Shown here piece by piece: positions 54,371 to 64,000 of a stretch of DNA of 64,000 nt; within the stretch, counting starts at the first letter, position 1; the number at the start of each line of letters is the position of its first letter. Origin of the DNA: Calocera cornea HHB12733. Lineage: Eukaryota; Basidiomycota; Dacrymycetes; Dacrymycetales; Dacrymycetaceae. The notes under the pieces were generated by a model. That model saw only the letters and a program-made list of their open reading frames with translations, did no database searches and had not been told where the DNA came from. Both the position numbers and the translations under genes were made by a program. Where the stretch lies: assembly GCA_001632435.1 (NCBI GenBank), contig KV423959.1, forward strand, positions 124,001 to 188,000, written 5' to 3'.

Positions 54371-56099
54371 AGTTCACGTGCTTTCGAGCCTGCAATCAGG
54401 CGAATATCTCAAGACTTCTCTTTCTTCGAAGAGTCTCTCTGTCCCCCAACATCGTCTCAGCCTTGAAAGGGTACAGACGTCATACAGGGTCTGCAAATTT
54501 ACACGCCCTATTATCCATGAGAACTGAAGCTCGGGCGACCTACTGTCTTGGGCAACAATGGGTTGTATTCCGCCCAATGCTTTTCCAACAATTCTTTGGG
54601 AGAAGCCGCAACTAGTATCTTGGCGTATCGTCCGATTCGCACTGGATCCGAGCGGAACATATCGGCCATGCTCTCGAAATGGACCCTGGCTGTCCTACGT
54701 GGCTACACATGCTGGACTTGCTTTCCTTCACATGGGCTATCTGGAGTGCAACGGGGTATTAGGCTTTTCCAGCGTTGCATGTTGTTGGCAGCTAATTTGG
54801 TCTGTCCAATTTCCCAGCATCACCGTTGCTGGCGGATTTCGTGCTGTGTAGGGGCTTCTCGAAGCAGGTGGCGCTTTCTACACCGCGGAGCCATCGCGGC
54901 AACTTGGCGCTCTTCCGGCAATTTCGTACATCTCTCAGCTGTGATTAAGTGGTCCCCTATAGCCCGGCGTGGGGTCACGGGGCGGCGAACAGATCTACTG
55001 CATTGCCATCCATCGGGGCGAAGCGCTCCTGATGGACATACGGAACAATCGCACACCGTCCTCCCGGGGAATGTCCGCCCTGGCCTTCTTCCGTGATTTT
55101 CCCCTGGGTTCGAGTTTTTCCAGTCACTCTTCGACTTGGAGCAGGGCGGGGATTGGCTTGAACCGAGGAACCGCTGACTGGGTCATCTGATCGCGTAGGC
55201 CACCGCTGTACCTTTCGCGAGCAGATATCTCTTGCATGTGCCGGCAAATCGTTGGGCTTTGACTTTCAGATGCTAATGCAAGGCGGTTCTTCCGCGATAA
55301 CGCAAGAACTGCTAGCGAAGCGGCATTTTCCTTTGCGCACTGATTACCCCCCGGGGCGGAGACCCTTGGCTTGTCAACCACTAACGGTCGGCCCTTTAGG
55401 TCGTGGCGAATGTTGCATATGGCAGCTCGGCCATGACCCACCGAACGGGTAACGGCCGACCGTGTGCATCAACCGGAACCCGCACGCTGACGATAACATT
55501 GGGGCTTTGTTGGTCCTCGACAATGGCGTGACTTTGACCGTCCCTGATTGACTAGGTTCGAATCCGTGGTTAACGTCATATCTTCCTGCATAGTGGTCGG
55601 ACAGTCTAATGAGAGCCAGGGCAGTGAGCCTGACAACTCTAGCCCAACCGTCTTTTCAGATGCTCTATCTTTGCTGTCGGATCTCCGCATCTCCAACGGA
55701 TCCTCGTTTTGCCTACTTTACGTACGCTCTCCTGCTTCAGGCAGTGCATGATTGTCGAGAATTGACGGCATCACGTCCCCTCGGTCCGTGATTTTTGGAG
55801 TAGGTTGTGCGCTTTGACTTCTGGCTACGCTGCTTGCAGCGTTCAAGGACCGATGTGATACCCGCGAGAATGTGAAAATCTCGGACGAAACCGGGGTCCC
55901 TTCGTTAATACTGAGGGTATCCCTCGTCCATGGTCTCGGGGCTGGGGCAGACGAGTTGGGTCAGATTTTCAGACCTAGATTCATTTATTACGGCAGGTAG
56001 CTTAGCATCGCCGTCAGGACGCGAATGTATCGAATTGTGTAGGCTACTACGGACGTCTCATGTATCGATTCAAGCGGGTTATGGTGCCGGTGCCTACAT
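54371..56099. other. 1.7 kb of non-coding sequence splitting the GPI10 copy
   Basis: This separates the two GPI10-like fragments. Short open frames exist (for example at 54558-54851) but none extends or matches a family I recognise. A GGTTCGAATCC string at 55556 resembles a tRNA T-arm, but no tRNA can be folded. It may be an old insertion or a long-decayed gene. Confidence 0.4.
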
Positions 56100-56365
56100 T
56101 CTGTGAATGATGTCCAGGTTGGGAAGCTCAACGATTCCACCGTCGACCATGCCAGAGCAACCACCTGGTATGGCGCTGATACAGAACGGGACCCATGTGT
56201 TGTCTTCGCACCTGGTTCTGTTCTACGCGCTGATTGGAGATCCAGCGGTGAGAGAATAACCGACAGAGATAGGATACGAGGTGGAAGTCCCATGTCTATT
56301 GGCCAGAGAAGCCGGCACTGCTGTAAGATGAAGTGAAGATGTGGCAATGGATGGGAAGTCGTGCG
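56100..56365 (+). pseudogene. Degenerate copy of GPI10 exon 5 (3' end)
   Basis: The order of landmarks follows 53840-54082. CCAGGT, then TCAACGATTCCACCGTCGAC, CATGCCAGAGCAACCACCTGG, ATACAGAACGGGACCCAT, a TCGCACCTGGTTCTGTTCTA stretch, GCGCTGATTGGAGATC and GTGGCAATGGATGGG each match GPI10 with scattered differences. Internal stops and gaps break the frame. Confidence 0.75.
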
Positions 56366-56990
56366 AGTGGAGAATTAATAGTGGATGGATGACGATTAGA
56401 CCTTGCGAGCTGTCCACGAGTGCGTGTTGAATAACTCGGGGTTGTGATAGGCGAGGCTGTCGCAGAAGACGGGGCGACAGATGGGATGGTGTTGGGAGGA
56501 CCGCATGGTGTTGAGGATCGACGACATGAGAAAGTGAGGAGCGGGGATGCGGACCGCAGGCCGGCGGCAAGGCGCACCGCAGCTGATCCCGCGATCTGGG
56601 TTACGTTGCGGGCGGCACAGCCTTCTATCGGGGGCCCATCCGCGTCTAAAGTCCTATCTCCGCCACCGCGTGCGTCCAATGGGCAGCGCCCTGATGCCAG
56701 CCTTTGAACCTTGCCTTCAGGCCCCCAACCTTGAGCGCTCTCTTTGAACGTGCAAAGGCGCGCACTGTCCCCGCTCACAAAGGATTCTCAACATTCCGCG
56801 GCACTCTCGCGCGGTTTGACTCGGCCGACCGACCTCGGGCACGGCGTCATCCACGAACAGCGAACAGGCATCCGATGACAATTGCAACTAGCGCGCTGGG
56901 ATCGTCGTGACGCGTACTCACTCCCGAACGGGCAACTCTTCGACTGTAATAGGGTACGGCAAATCCGAGCGTGCATGGCATGACGGGCGG
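56366..56990. other. Intergenic region before the TEN1-like gene
   Basis: About 620 bases with no supported gene, presumed to include the promoter of the next gene. Confidence 0.4.
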
Positions 56991-57995
56991 ATGACGATGT
57001 CATTAGACTCCATCCGACACCCTGGACAACTCTCTGGCATGCCCCAGATTGACAGCGCCGAGCCGATGCTGCTCTCACGGCTCACAGGAGAGGCAGCGGG
57101 CTTGCATGGCCGCAAGGTGCGCTTCGTAGGATGGTTAGTCTGGACTGAAACTTCTGGAGAATCGCGATCGGGGGAACCCACTCATGTTTGTCGAAGGTAC
57201 CTCGCGTGTGATTTGGACACGATCCTCGTCGCACATGCCGGACACGGTGTGCTCGTCGATATCTCGGCGTGCCTTCACACGCCTGCCGCGGGCGAGCGCG
57301 GAGGCAGCAGCGGGCTCGCGTTCCTGAGCGAACGGAAGAGGAAGGTCATGGTCTTTGGCGACGTGGACGTGCAGACTGTGAGTAAACCCACTTCTTGGCC
57401 GTCCTTTGTTGTCGTGAACTGGATTGATGGCGCGGGATCAATCCTATCTATCATCTGTTCCGAGTGGTTTCTTTTCAACGTGATTTATTGTGCTGCGCTG
57501 TTTATTTTCTCTTTCTACGGTTGTTACGTATGCTGGCGCGGGCAGCGTCGGCCGCCAGCGGAATGCGGTGAAGCGTGGGCGGCAACCGGCCTGATATGGC
57601 TTGACTGTTATTGTTTATGCGGATTACGCGCCTTTTGTCGTGCGCGCGCGCGATCCTGCCCGGGGGTGCTGTGCTGGGCATCATCGGTGTGATAGGGGAT
57701 GGTGGCCAAATGCGTGGCTTGCTTTTGTTGGTTGGCATGCTGACATGCGTTCCCTGCTCTGATTGTCCAGGACGCGCTTGCGATACCGGCAGTCAGCGGA
57801 GCGTCGGCGAGGGAGGCGGGCGGGGCGGTGGACGGCCGGGTGGTTGTGAGGGCGGTGCTTGTGCGGGAGGTGGACGGGCTGTCGCTGGAGGAGTGGGAAC
57901 GGGGGCTTGCTAGTCTGGAAGCTAGGCCGGGTTTCGCTACTGCTGGAGTGGCGCAAGAGGAGGGAGAGGAAGGGACGAGCGAAGGGATACCGTGA
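56991..57995 (+). CDS. Candidate CST-complex subunit TEN1 (small OB-fold protein)
   Basis: Three exons, 56991-57133, 57197-57377 and 57771-57995, give 182 residues from the first ATG of a cluster. The in-frame Met at 57039 would give 166 residues and matches the usual TEN1 length before the first strand. The OB core runs RKVRFVGWYLACDLDTILVA, HAGHGVLVDISACL, RKRKVMVFGDVDVQT and GRVVVRAVLVREVDGLSL, ending in helix EEWERGLASLEAR. Human TEN1 has the same order: RTFGRL, TLMAQHG, VLVCTKL, LYIVLGELQ, VVKARVLTCVEGMNL and the LLEQAIREQR helix. TEN1 with STN1 and CTC1 binds telomeric single strands and aids lagging-strand fill-in. The first intron is a multiple of three without stops, so an unspliced form would insert 21 residues. 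The second intron is 393 bases, the longest in the window. Confidence 0.6.
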
Positions 57996-58753
57996 CCGGG
58001 GCGTGGCTGCGTGATTTGGACGCGAGGAGGGGCAGCGGGGCGGGTGGGGGGGCGCATCCAACCACGTAAGAAGCGAAGGAGAGGGTCCAGGGAAGAGCAG
58101 ATAGGCTACGGCGGAGAATGGGGAGGTGCTCCGGTAGATGTGAATCTCGGAGGTGGACGAGTATGGTAAGAAATGAGGGGGTTATTTCGCAGCTGTTTCT
58201 TGCTTTCTCATGCGAGCCTGAGCTCCCGTCCTCGGAGCGGGGGTGTCGGGGGTGTCGGGGGTTGAAAGGGCGTGTGTTGTTGGTGGCGTTGGTGTGTGGC
58301 CCATAGACCACGGCCGGGTAAGGGAATTGGGCGGGCGTGGCAGCAAGGCAGATCACGACCCACCGCCCTCGCTCCATGGCGCAAAAGGAAGCCACCCGCG
58401 ACCCCGGCAAGCGGGTGCGGACACGCACGTGGTGATGGGATGCGAGGCCCCCCGTCGACGCGTTGGGATGGGCCATCGCCCCGGGCGCGTGGGTCCTTGC
58501 GAATCAGATCAGGTCACACCAACGAGGGGAGGGAGCCCCTCCCGCTCTCTACACCCAGCTGTATGCGCATACCCACCCCCACCCCTTTTGCCCTTTTCGC
58601 GCACGCCTCTTACCTCCCTCGCCTTCTCGCCTGTTCGGGCCCGCCGCGCTCCTTCTCTTTCTGCCCTCTTCTAATAAATACCCCCCTTGTGCCGCATCCC
58701 CCTCCTCCATCCCCCCAAGCCCTCACTCATCTCCCCGCTCACCCTCGACCTCA
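57996..58753. other. Intergenic region, TEN1-like 3' flank and HSF promoter
   Basis: A TAATAAATA box at 58672-58680 lies about 75 bases before the HSF-type gene ATG and is the best TATA candidate. The preceding 150 bases are C/T-rich. No gene and no array of heat-shock elements was found. Confidence 0.45.
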
Positions 58754-60132
58754 ATGGATCAGGTAGGCTCTACTCAAACCCTCAGCCATCCCTTCCGGCT
58801 CAACCAGTCCTTCCTACCCTACTCTATGCAGGTTGGCTCATCCCCGGTACTCACCGCTCCCTTCCACTCACTCACCCACGCTATGCAGCAAGACTACTCC
58901 CACCAACACCACATGCCCCCCTCTCTCCAGACGGGCAACCAGTCCTACGGGCGCGCCACCACCGCCTCCTCCAACGCGTCAAGCCTCGACTACTCCAACG
59001 CGTCCGGCGTGTCGCCCATGTCGGCCGCACCCCACTCTGCATCCTCCACAGGGTCCTTCCCGCCCACGCCGTCCATGTCCCCCTTTGGCTACCAGCAAGG
59101 GTCCATGGGCGTGTCCTTGAACGGCCACTCCCAGCACTCCTCCTCCCTCTACACCCCGCCATCCAGCGCAGGCGGTTACAACAGCTACAAGTCTCTCCCC
59201 AGCGGATACGGCCGCGCGCCCACCACCTCCAGCATGGGCGGAGACGATACCGGCGTCAACCTGAGACGCCCCGAGACACAGTCCCGCTATCCCCTCACCC
59301 CGTCGCACATCGGCATCCCGCCCATCGCGACCCTGCCTAGCGACGAGCACAGCGGTGCCAACTCGAGCCCCGCATCGACAGATTTTAGCGCCAGCCCCCG
59401 CTTTGGCGAACCCGTCGAGACGAAACCCGTTATCAACGCGCAGGAGGAGCAGGCCGGTGATTGTACTGCCTTCATCAGCAAGCTTTACCAGTACGTCGTA
59501 GCATCCTTTCCCGAAAACCTGCATAGATGCTAACAATATCCCGCCAGCCTCCTCTCCCGCCCCGAGTATGGTCGTTTCCTGCGCTGGAACGAGGCTGGGG
59601 ACGCGTTCATCCTCATGAACTCGGCCGAGTTTGCTCAGTTTGTCCTCCCACGTTTCTTCCGCCATAGGTGAGTGTGCACGCGCGAGGGTCCACTGCCTCC
59701 GCTGACAAAAGTCCCCATGACAGCAATGTTTCGTCCTTTGTTCGTCAAATCAACCTTTATGGCTTTCAACGCGTCTCCACCATCTGCATCCTCGAGTTTG
59801 CAGACATCAACTCGGGAGACCCGACCCAGGGAACCGATGCGGTGCAGGCGTCCGGCTTCACCCACCCCTATTTCCGGCGCGGACGCCGCGACTTGTTGAA
59901 GAACCTCAAGCCGCGCAGCGCGCGCCGCTCCAAGAAGGCTGCGGCGGCTGCCGGGACAAGCGGCCAGAATGGGCAGGGGGCAAAGAAGGAGAACGATGCC
60001 GTTCCCCTCTCGGAAGCGAAGGGCCGGGGTCGCGGTCGTGCCTCCAACGTGCCTCCCACGCCCACCAACATGTCGGCAACACCCCTGTCAGCTGGCGGTA
60101 TGAACGGAATGTCCGTCTCGAATCAGTCCTAG
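58754..60132 (+). CDS. HSF-type DNA-binding transcription factor
   Basis: Three exons, 58754-59490, 59548-59667 and 59724-60132, give 421 residues. The first 230 residues are disordered, rich in Ser, Pro, Gln, His and Tyr. The HSF DNA-binding domain spans about 235-345. It contains DCTAFISKLYHLLSRPEYGR, LRWNEAGDAFILMNSAEFAQ, FVLPRFFRHSNVSSFVRQIN and LYGFQRV; the last two hold the recognition helix. The wing loop is long (TICILEFADINSGDP...QASGFTHPYFRRGR), and the domain closes with RDLLKNLKPR. No leucine-zipper trimerisation region follows, only a basic Ala/Gly/Lys tail of about 80 residues. This is therefore not classical Hsf1 but one of the shorter fungal HSF-fold regulators. The two introns fall inside the DNA-binding domain. 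Confidence 0.9.
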
Positions 60133-62416
60133 ATCTAACGTGCGACATGCTGTTTCGATAACAATCTCTCCCCGTCTCTCTGTCCGACTTTCATCTCCTT
60201 GGTTTCCTCCAAAGGTGTATCGTTTTACAAATTCTCAGTGATCTCCCGACGTTTCAACTTACATTCCCACATTCCAACATACCACTGCTGCGGGCATGGG
60301 CGCACTGTGCGGGCTGCCTCTAATCAAAAAGCCTGCGATCCGTGGTTTTTCCCTGTTTACCTTTTCCTTTCTCGTTTATGTCTCCGAGATTTCGATTTAG
60401 TCTCCCCGTGTATTACCCGATGATAGCCTTCCCGCTTGTTTGTTTTTGTGCACGATGGTCACATAACAGTAGTGGAGAAGATGGCGAGGCACATGGCGTC
60501 GATGGACACTGTAGGTTCTCATGCCCAATCAATGCCCGTTTGACCCGATATGGCGTATTTGGCCCTTCGACCTTCTGTCTTCGCAGCATCGTCCCACCGT
60601 TCGTGTGCGTCTGCCGTGCATCATCAATGGTCAGCGGGTCCGCAAGTGGCCCTGTGCGCCTTTACGCTGAGGCTGCTGCGCGCTCGACGGCCGTCGACCT
60701 CCGCGGCAAAAGGCTTCAGGCTGGGCGCGGAAATGCAGGGAGCGACATGGCACCACCCCCCCGAAGGCGAAGCGGGCTGCCGGCGTGGGCGGAGCACGCC
60801 CCAACGAGCCGCTGCACTGCGCGATTTTGGCGGAGCTTGCGATTTCGCAACGGCGCGGTCTGAGTGGTACGGCGCAGGAACGGCTTTTGGAAGGTACGGC
60901 GACCGGCCGCTCGTGCTCGTGCTCGTGCAGGTGGTGCTAGCGCGTCACGCCTGCCTTCGCGGGACAAGGCATAACACGCTACGCGAAGCGGGCGTGCGAG
61001 CCTATCTCCATACGTTCCGACCCCTTCCCCTTCGACCCCCGCCCTTCACGCTCTCTAGACCGCCCCTGCCAGCCGCTGGGCCGTCCACTTCTACTGCGGC
61101 TACTGTATCATAGGTTGGGGACTTCCCGCCAGTGACAGCTGGACTCTGGCGAGAGTTATCGGTACGCGCGGGGGGCCAGCGCGGGGTGTGAACGCGCGTC
61201 CCTCCAACAGAGCTGAACAAGCTTTCGCGTCCCCCTCCTGCCAGCGCAAGTTAGGGGCGGGAGAACTCCCCCACTGACGCTGCTCCAGTCACACACCTCC
61301 CCCAGCCCGCACGCAGCGGAGCGAGAGAAGGCACGGGCGAATCATCGCTCCGCCATTATTTGGAGTAAGCCCAGCTCCCCCGCGGTGTTGTCGCGAATTC
61401 CCACGATGGAGGCCGGCCTCCTGCGCATCGCCGGGGCGTGTGGTTCCCGCGGCCTCGCTGGCCAGGGACGGGGTGTGCGCGCCCCCAACCGTGCGAAGCC
61501 TGGTCTACCTCCTTTGTGTTGGGCTTCCGCGACACCGGCGCGCTCGGCGTTTTCTCCGGTCTTCGTGCAACGCGGGCAGGATGTAACGCGGCTAAACGGC
61601 TAAAGACTCCCTCGGGCAAGGACTGAATGGGTCAGGGTTCGTTGCTGGCACAGATGATGCAGATTGTCTTCCGCCGTCCCTGTGCTGTTGTGACCCGATC
61701 GCCTTCTCCGCTTCCGACCCTGAGGGGGTCCGTCCCGTGAGCCGACGAGCGCAGAAGCAAGCGTCATTACCGACCTGGAACGTTTGGAAGACGCGGTGTG
61801 AACGGTCGCCCGATATGCCCAAATCTAGATAAAGTTGGTCCATCCAACACCCGATGCCAAAACGCCTATCCCGCGGATCCGGGCCCCAACACGCGCCTCG
61901 CGTGGTTCCGCGTTTCCAGGACTCCCGTCTGCTTCTGTCACCCGGGTTTCCACACCCGACTAACGACATCGGCGATCCCGACGCTTCTTACCCCTTGCCA
62001 CTTTGGACAAGTTCGGAATACACGCCGGCGGTACCATCACTCCGCTTATGCGACGATCAGCCGGCATCAATCACTTCCCGGACGGAGCTCTGCCCGCATT
62101 CCACAGTGTTGGGACCATCATTGTCGTTCTGTAACATGGTTCCATTTCTTTTGTGCATTTTGGTCACCGGATGCTCTGAAACAACCGAATGGGCTGCGTT
62201 CGAACAGCGTTGGAGCGGCGGTCACACGGAGCTTATAAACAATGGAGCGACTATGGCTTGGTCATGCGTTCACAGCATTGCACGAAGTTGGGAATTATGT
62301 AAGCCTGCGATTGGCATGATCAGTCCGGTCTTCTTGATGGATCGAACCCGCGATAGATCTTACCGTTGTTCTGTGCCTCCGCCCTCCGCCGCCCGCTGGA
62401 GAACAGAACAATCCGT
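60133..62416. other. 2.3 kb region with no recognised gene
   Basis: The first ~400 bases are T/C-rich and are probably the HSF gene 3' untranslated region. The rest is GC-rich. A 187-codon frame (60550-61113) is compositionally biased with no family resemblance. No tRNA or transposon ends could be supported. Confidence 0.4.
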
Positions 62417-64000
62417 TCAGTCCTCGGAGACGTCGCCGTACTCATAGATGCCGAGTCGCTCTCGCCTTGCTTCCTCCGTTGCACCGGTCAATGCCTTGCC
62501 GAGCGCTGGGTTAGATGCAAGGTATCTGCAAGTTTTGTCCACCTGCGCGAGCCCTTCTCGAATAAGGTCCACGTTGATACACGCTGCCGGATCCGTCAAA
62601 GATGCCGAGCTGGGATCGATCAGTCGCAGGTGTAACAAGGGCCCTTCGCGATGGTCGGTAATGGCAATGAGCTTGCGTCCCTATGCCACGATCGGTATTG
62701 GTGAGCCTGTGCATCACGGCGGAAGCCGGCGGAACATACCTCGCACAAACTGTGGAAACGCTGCAACGCTTCCTCCCCATATTCACTCTCTGATCCCACA
62801 AGTTTCACGAAGCTTGACAACACCCGATCAATTTATTAGACTTGGTGTTCTGACCGACCTGACCGTACCTTAAGCGCGCGTCCATGGCCTGTGCGGGCAG
62901 TGCCTTGAACTTCGCATCCAACGGGCGTATCTGTGAGAATGCGACGGTATCCTGGTTGCCGTAATCGCTGGAAATAACATAAGCATCTGAGACTCAATCA
63001 CTTGCGCCCGGCGTACATGAACGTAATCTCGGCCTCCTTCTTGACCGGCGATGACCGAACGACCTTCGCACGATACCTGTTGGAGGTCAATCATCCATAG
63101 AGACCACACATAAAGAGTTTACCTACCATTGTCCATCAGCGCTGAACTTCGCGGAGACGAGATCTCCCTTCTTTGGTACAAATCCGGGTGCGGAGCTCGC
63201 GGTCCGGTTGTGGATTGCAAAGTCGCTCATCAGCTTCTCGAGAGCCGCTATACCTGAGACTCGTGTGAGATGAAGACTACATTCGGGTTAAATTAAGCTT
63301 ACCGCCGTCCTTCAGAATTTGGACAGAGAATGCAGCTCCGGTCGGCCCACTCCGAATATCGGATACCATGACGTCGAGGTATTCCGGTGTATGGGGTGTG
63401 GCGTCGCCGTTCGTCTCACCCTTTACCTCAGGTTCGACAGGGGCATCGTCGGTGTGGTTAGCCCAGAGCTAGGAACAGAATTAACGAGAATCATACAGGG
63501 CACGCGGGAGCCTCACATTTTTCTTGTCCTTCTTGGCTGCTGCCTGTAGCAAATGTGTCAACCCATATACTTCAATACGAGTTGCCCAAGTGTCTTACCT
63601 CGGCGTCGTACAATTGCTGGGACCAAGAGAGACCCTCAGCGGAGTAGGCATGGACGGATGCCAACCCCTCGGCTACTAGCGATAAGGCGGCGTTCTCGGT
63701 CTTGTTCACCCACATGGTCCCGATAAAGCCGCCCGACTTGTCCACATTGTCGAACTCCACCTCGACATCCCTCTGCATGAAACGACGGTTGGCGAACTCC
63801 AATGCCTCCGGTCCACAAGGCTCGCTCGTCTCAGACTGGTTCCTCGCTGTCCGAGGAGCACGGATGCCCGCGAGGACAAGCGTGAGCGTCTGATTGTCCT
63901 TGGGAAGGTAAAGTCTAAAATCGGATGCTTGTCATTAACAGTGCCAATGCGACGTGGTGCAAGATGCCATACTTGAATCGGGAACCGGCCGCAACGTATT
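62417..64000 (-). CDS. Tudor-SN / SND1 homologue, 3' part (runs off right edge)
   Basis: Nine minus-strand exons are visible: 63973 to the edge, 63599-63914, 63517-63543, 63303-63468, 63127-63253, 63017-63076, 62869-62967, 62740-62812 and 62417-62680, with introns of 48-59 bases. The protein part contains a staphylococcal-nuclease-like domain (LYLPKDNQTLTLVLAGIRAP, FMQRDVEVEFDNVDKSGGFI, LVAEGLASVHAYSAEGLSW), then a Lys-rich linker. A Tudor domain (KKGDLVSAKFSADGQWYRAK, EITFIDYGNQDTVAFSQIRP) is embedded in the last SN fold, whose second half ends GATEEARRERLGIYEYGDVS. This is the C-terminal third of Tudor-SN, which has four N-terminal SN repeats expected beyond the window. SND1 proteins bind and cleave RNA and act in RNA granules and splicing. 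Exon 63517-63543 is only 27 bases. Confidence 0.92.

Noticed and set aside
55540..55575. GGTTCGAATCC resembling a tRNA T-arm (B box)
   Set aside because: The flanking bases do not pair as a T-stem, no A box or acceptor stem is found at the right distance, and the string lies in decayed sequence.
60550..61113. 187-codon frame downstream of the HSF gene
   Set aside because: Low-complexity Arg/Ala/Pro composition with no conserved motif and no splice partner.
62335..62365. GGGTTCGATCC on the minus strand, tRNA B-box-like
   Set aside because: The stem cannot form and no D-arm or anticodon arm lies upstream on that strand.

Overview
The window is nuclear DNA from a filamentous fungus, most likely a basidiomycete of the Agaricomycetes type. 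The evidence is GC-rich sequence, dense protein-coding genes on both strands, and many short GT-AG introns (mostly 46-70 bases) with CTNA-like branch sequences. It carries single-copy fungal housekeeping genes such as chitin synthase, HEM2, RAD23, ATG15, GPI10 and BXI1. No prokaryotic operons, tRNA, rRNA or CRISPR arrays were seen. All gene models were built by hand from splice signals and reading frame, so exon edges are inferred. Every complete model sums to a multiple of three.

Layout from left to right. 0.3-5.3 kb: a mitochondrial PPR protein and a coiled-coil protein resembling animal HMMR/RHAMM, both +. 5.8-10 kb: a tandem pair of secreted pepsin-like proteins with altered second active-site motifs. 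10-17.7 kb: an STK11IP-like LRR protein (-) facing RAD23 (+), then a 2-oxoglutarate oxygenase and HEM2. 18-24.6 kb: a cupin (-), a 15-exon chitin synthase (+) and an R3H-associated protein (-). 24.9-28.1 kb: a candidate shelterin TPP1/Tpz1 subunit (-). 28.3-29.8 kb: a gene-free, repeat-rich block that looks like a non-autonomous transposon. 30-40.4 kb: a diverged 6-phosphogluconate dehydrogenase paralogue, a dienelactone hydrolase, a TOS4-like FHA protein, a methyltransferase, ATG15 and BXI1. 40.8-51.6 kb: a Rad26/ATRIP-like checkpoint protein and three membrane proteins. 52.2-54.1 kb: GPI10, followed by a decayed, interrupted copy of its own 3' half up to 56.4 kb. 57-60.1 kb: a candidate TEN1 telomere-capping subunit and an HSF-type transcription factor. 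60.1-62.4 kb: no recognised gene. 62.4-64 kb: the 3' part of a Tudor-SN (SND1) gene that runs off the right edge.

The genes do not form one pathway; this is ordinary interleaved chromosome. Several nevertheless share a chromosome-maintenance theme: two telomere candidates (TPP1-like and TEN1-like), Rad26/ATRIP, RAD23, the TOS4-like FHA protein and the HMMR-like protein. The most unusual items are the two telomere candidates, the HMMR-like protein, the 6PGDH paralogue that has lost key substrate contacts, the degenerate protease pair, the putative transposon and the broken GPI10 duplicate.
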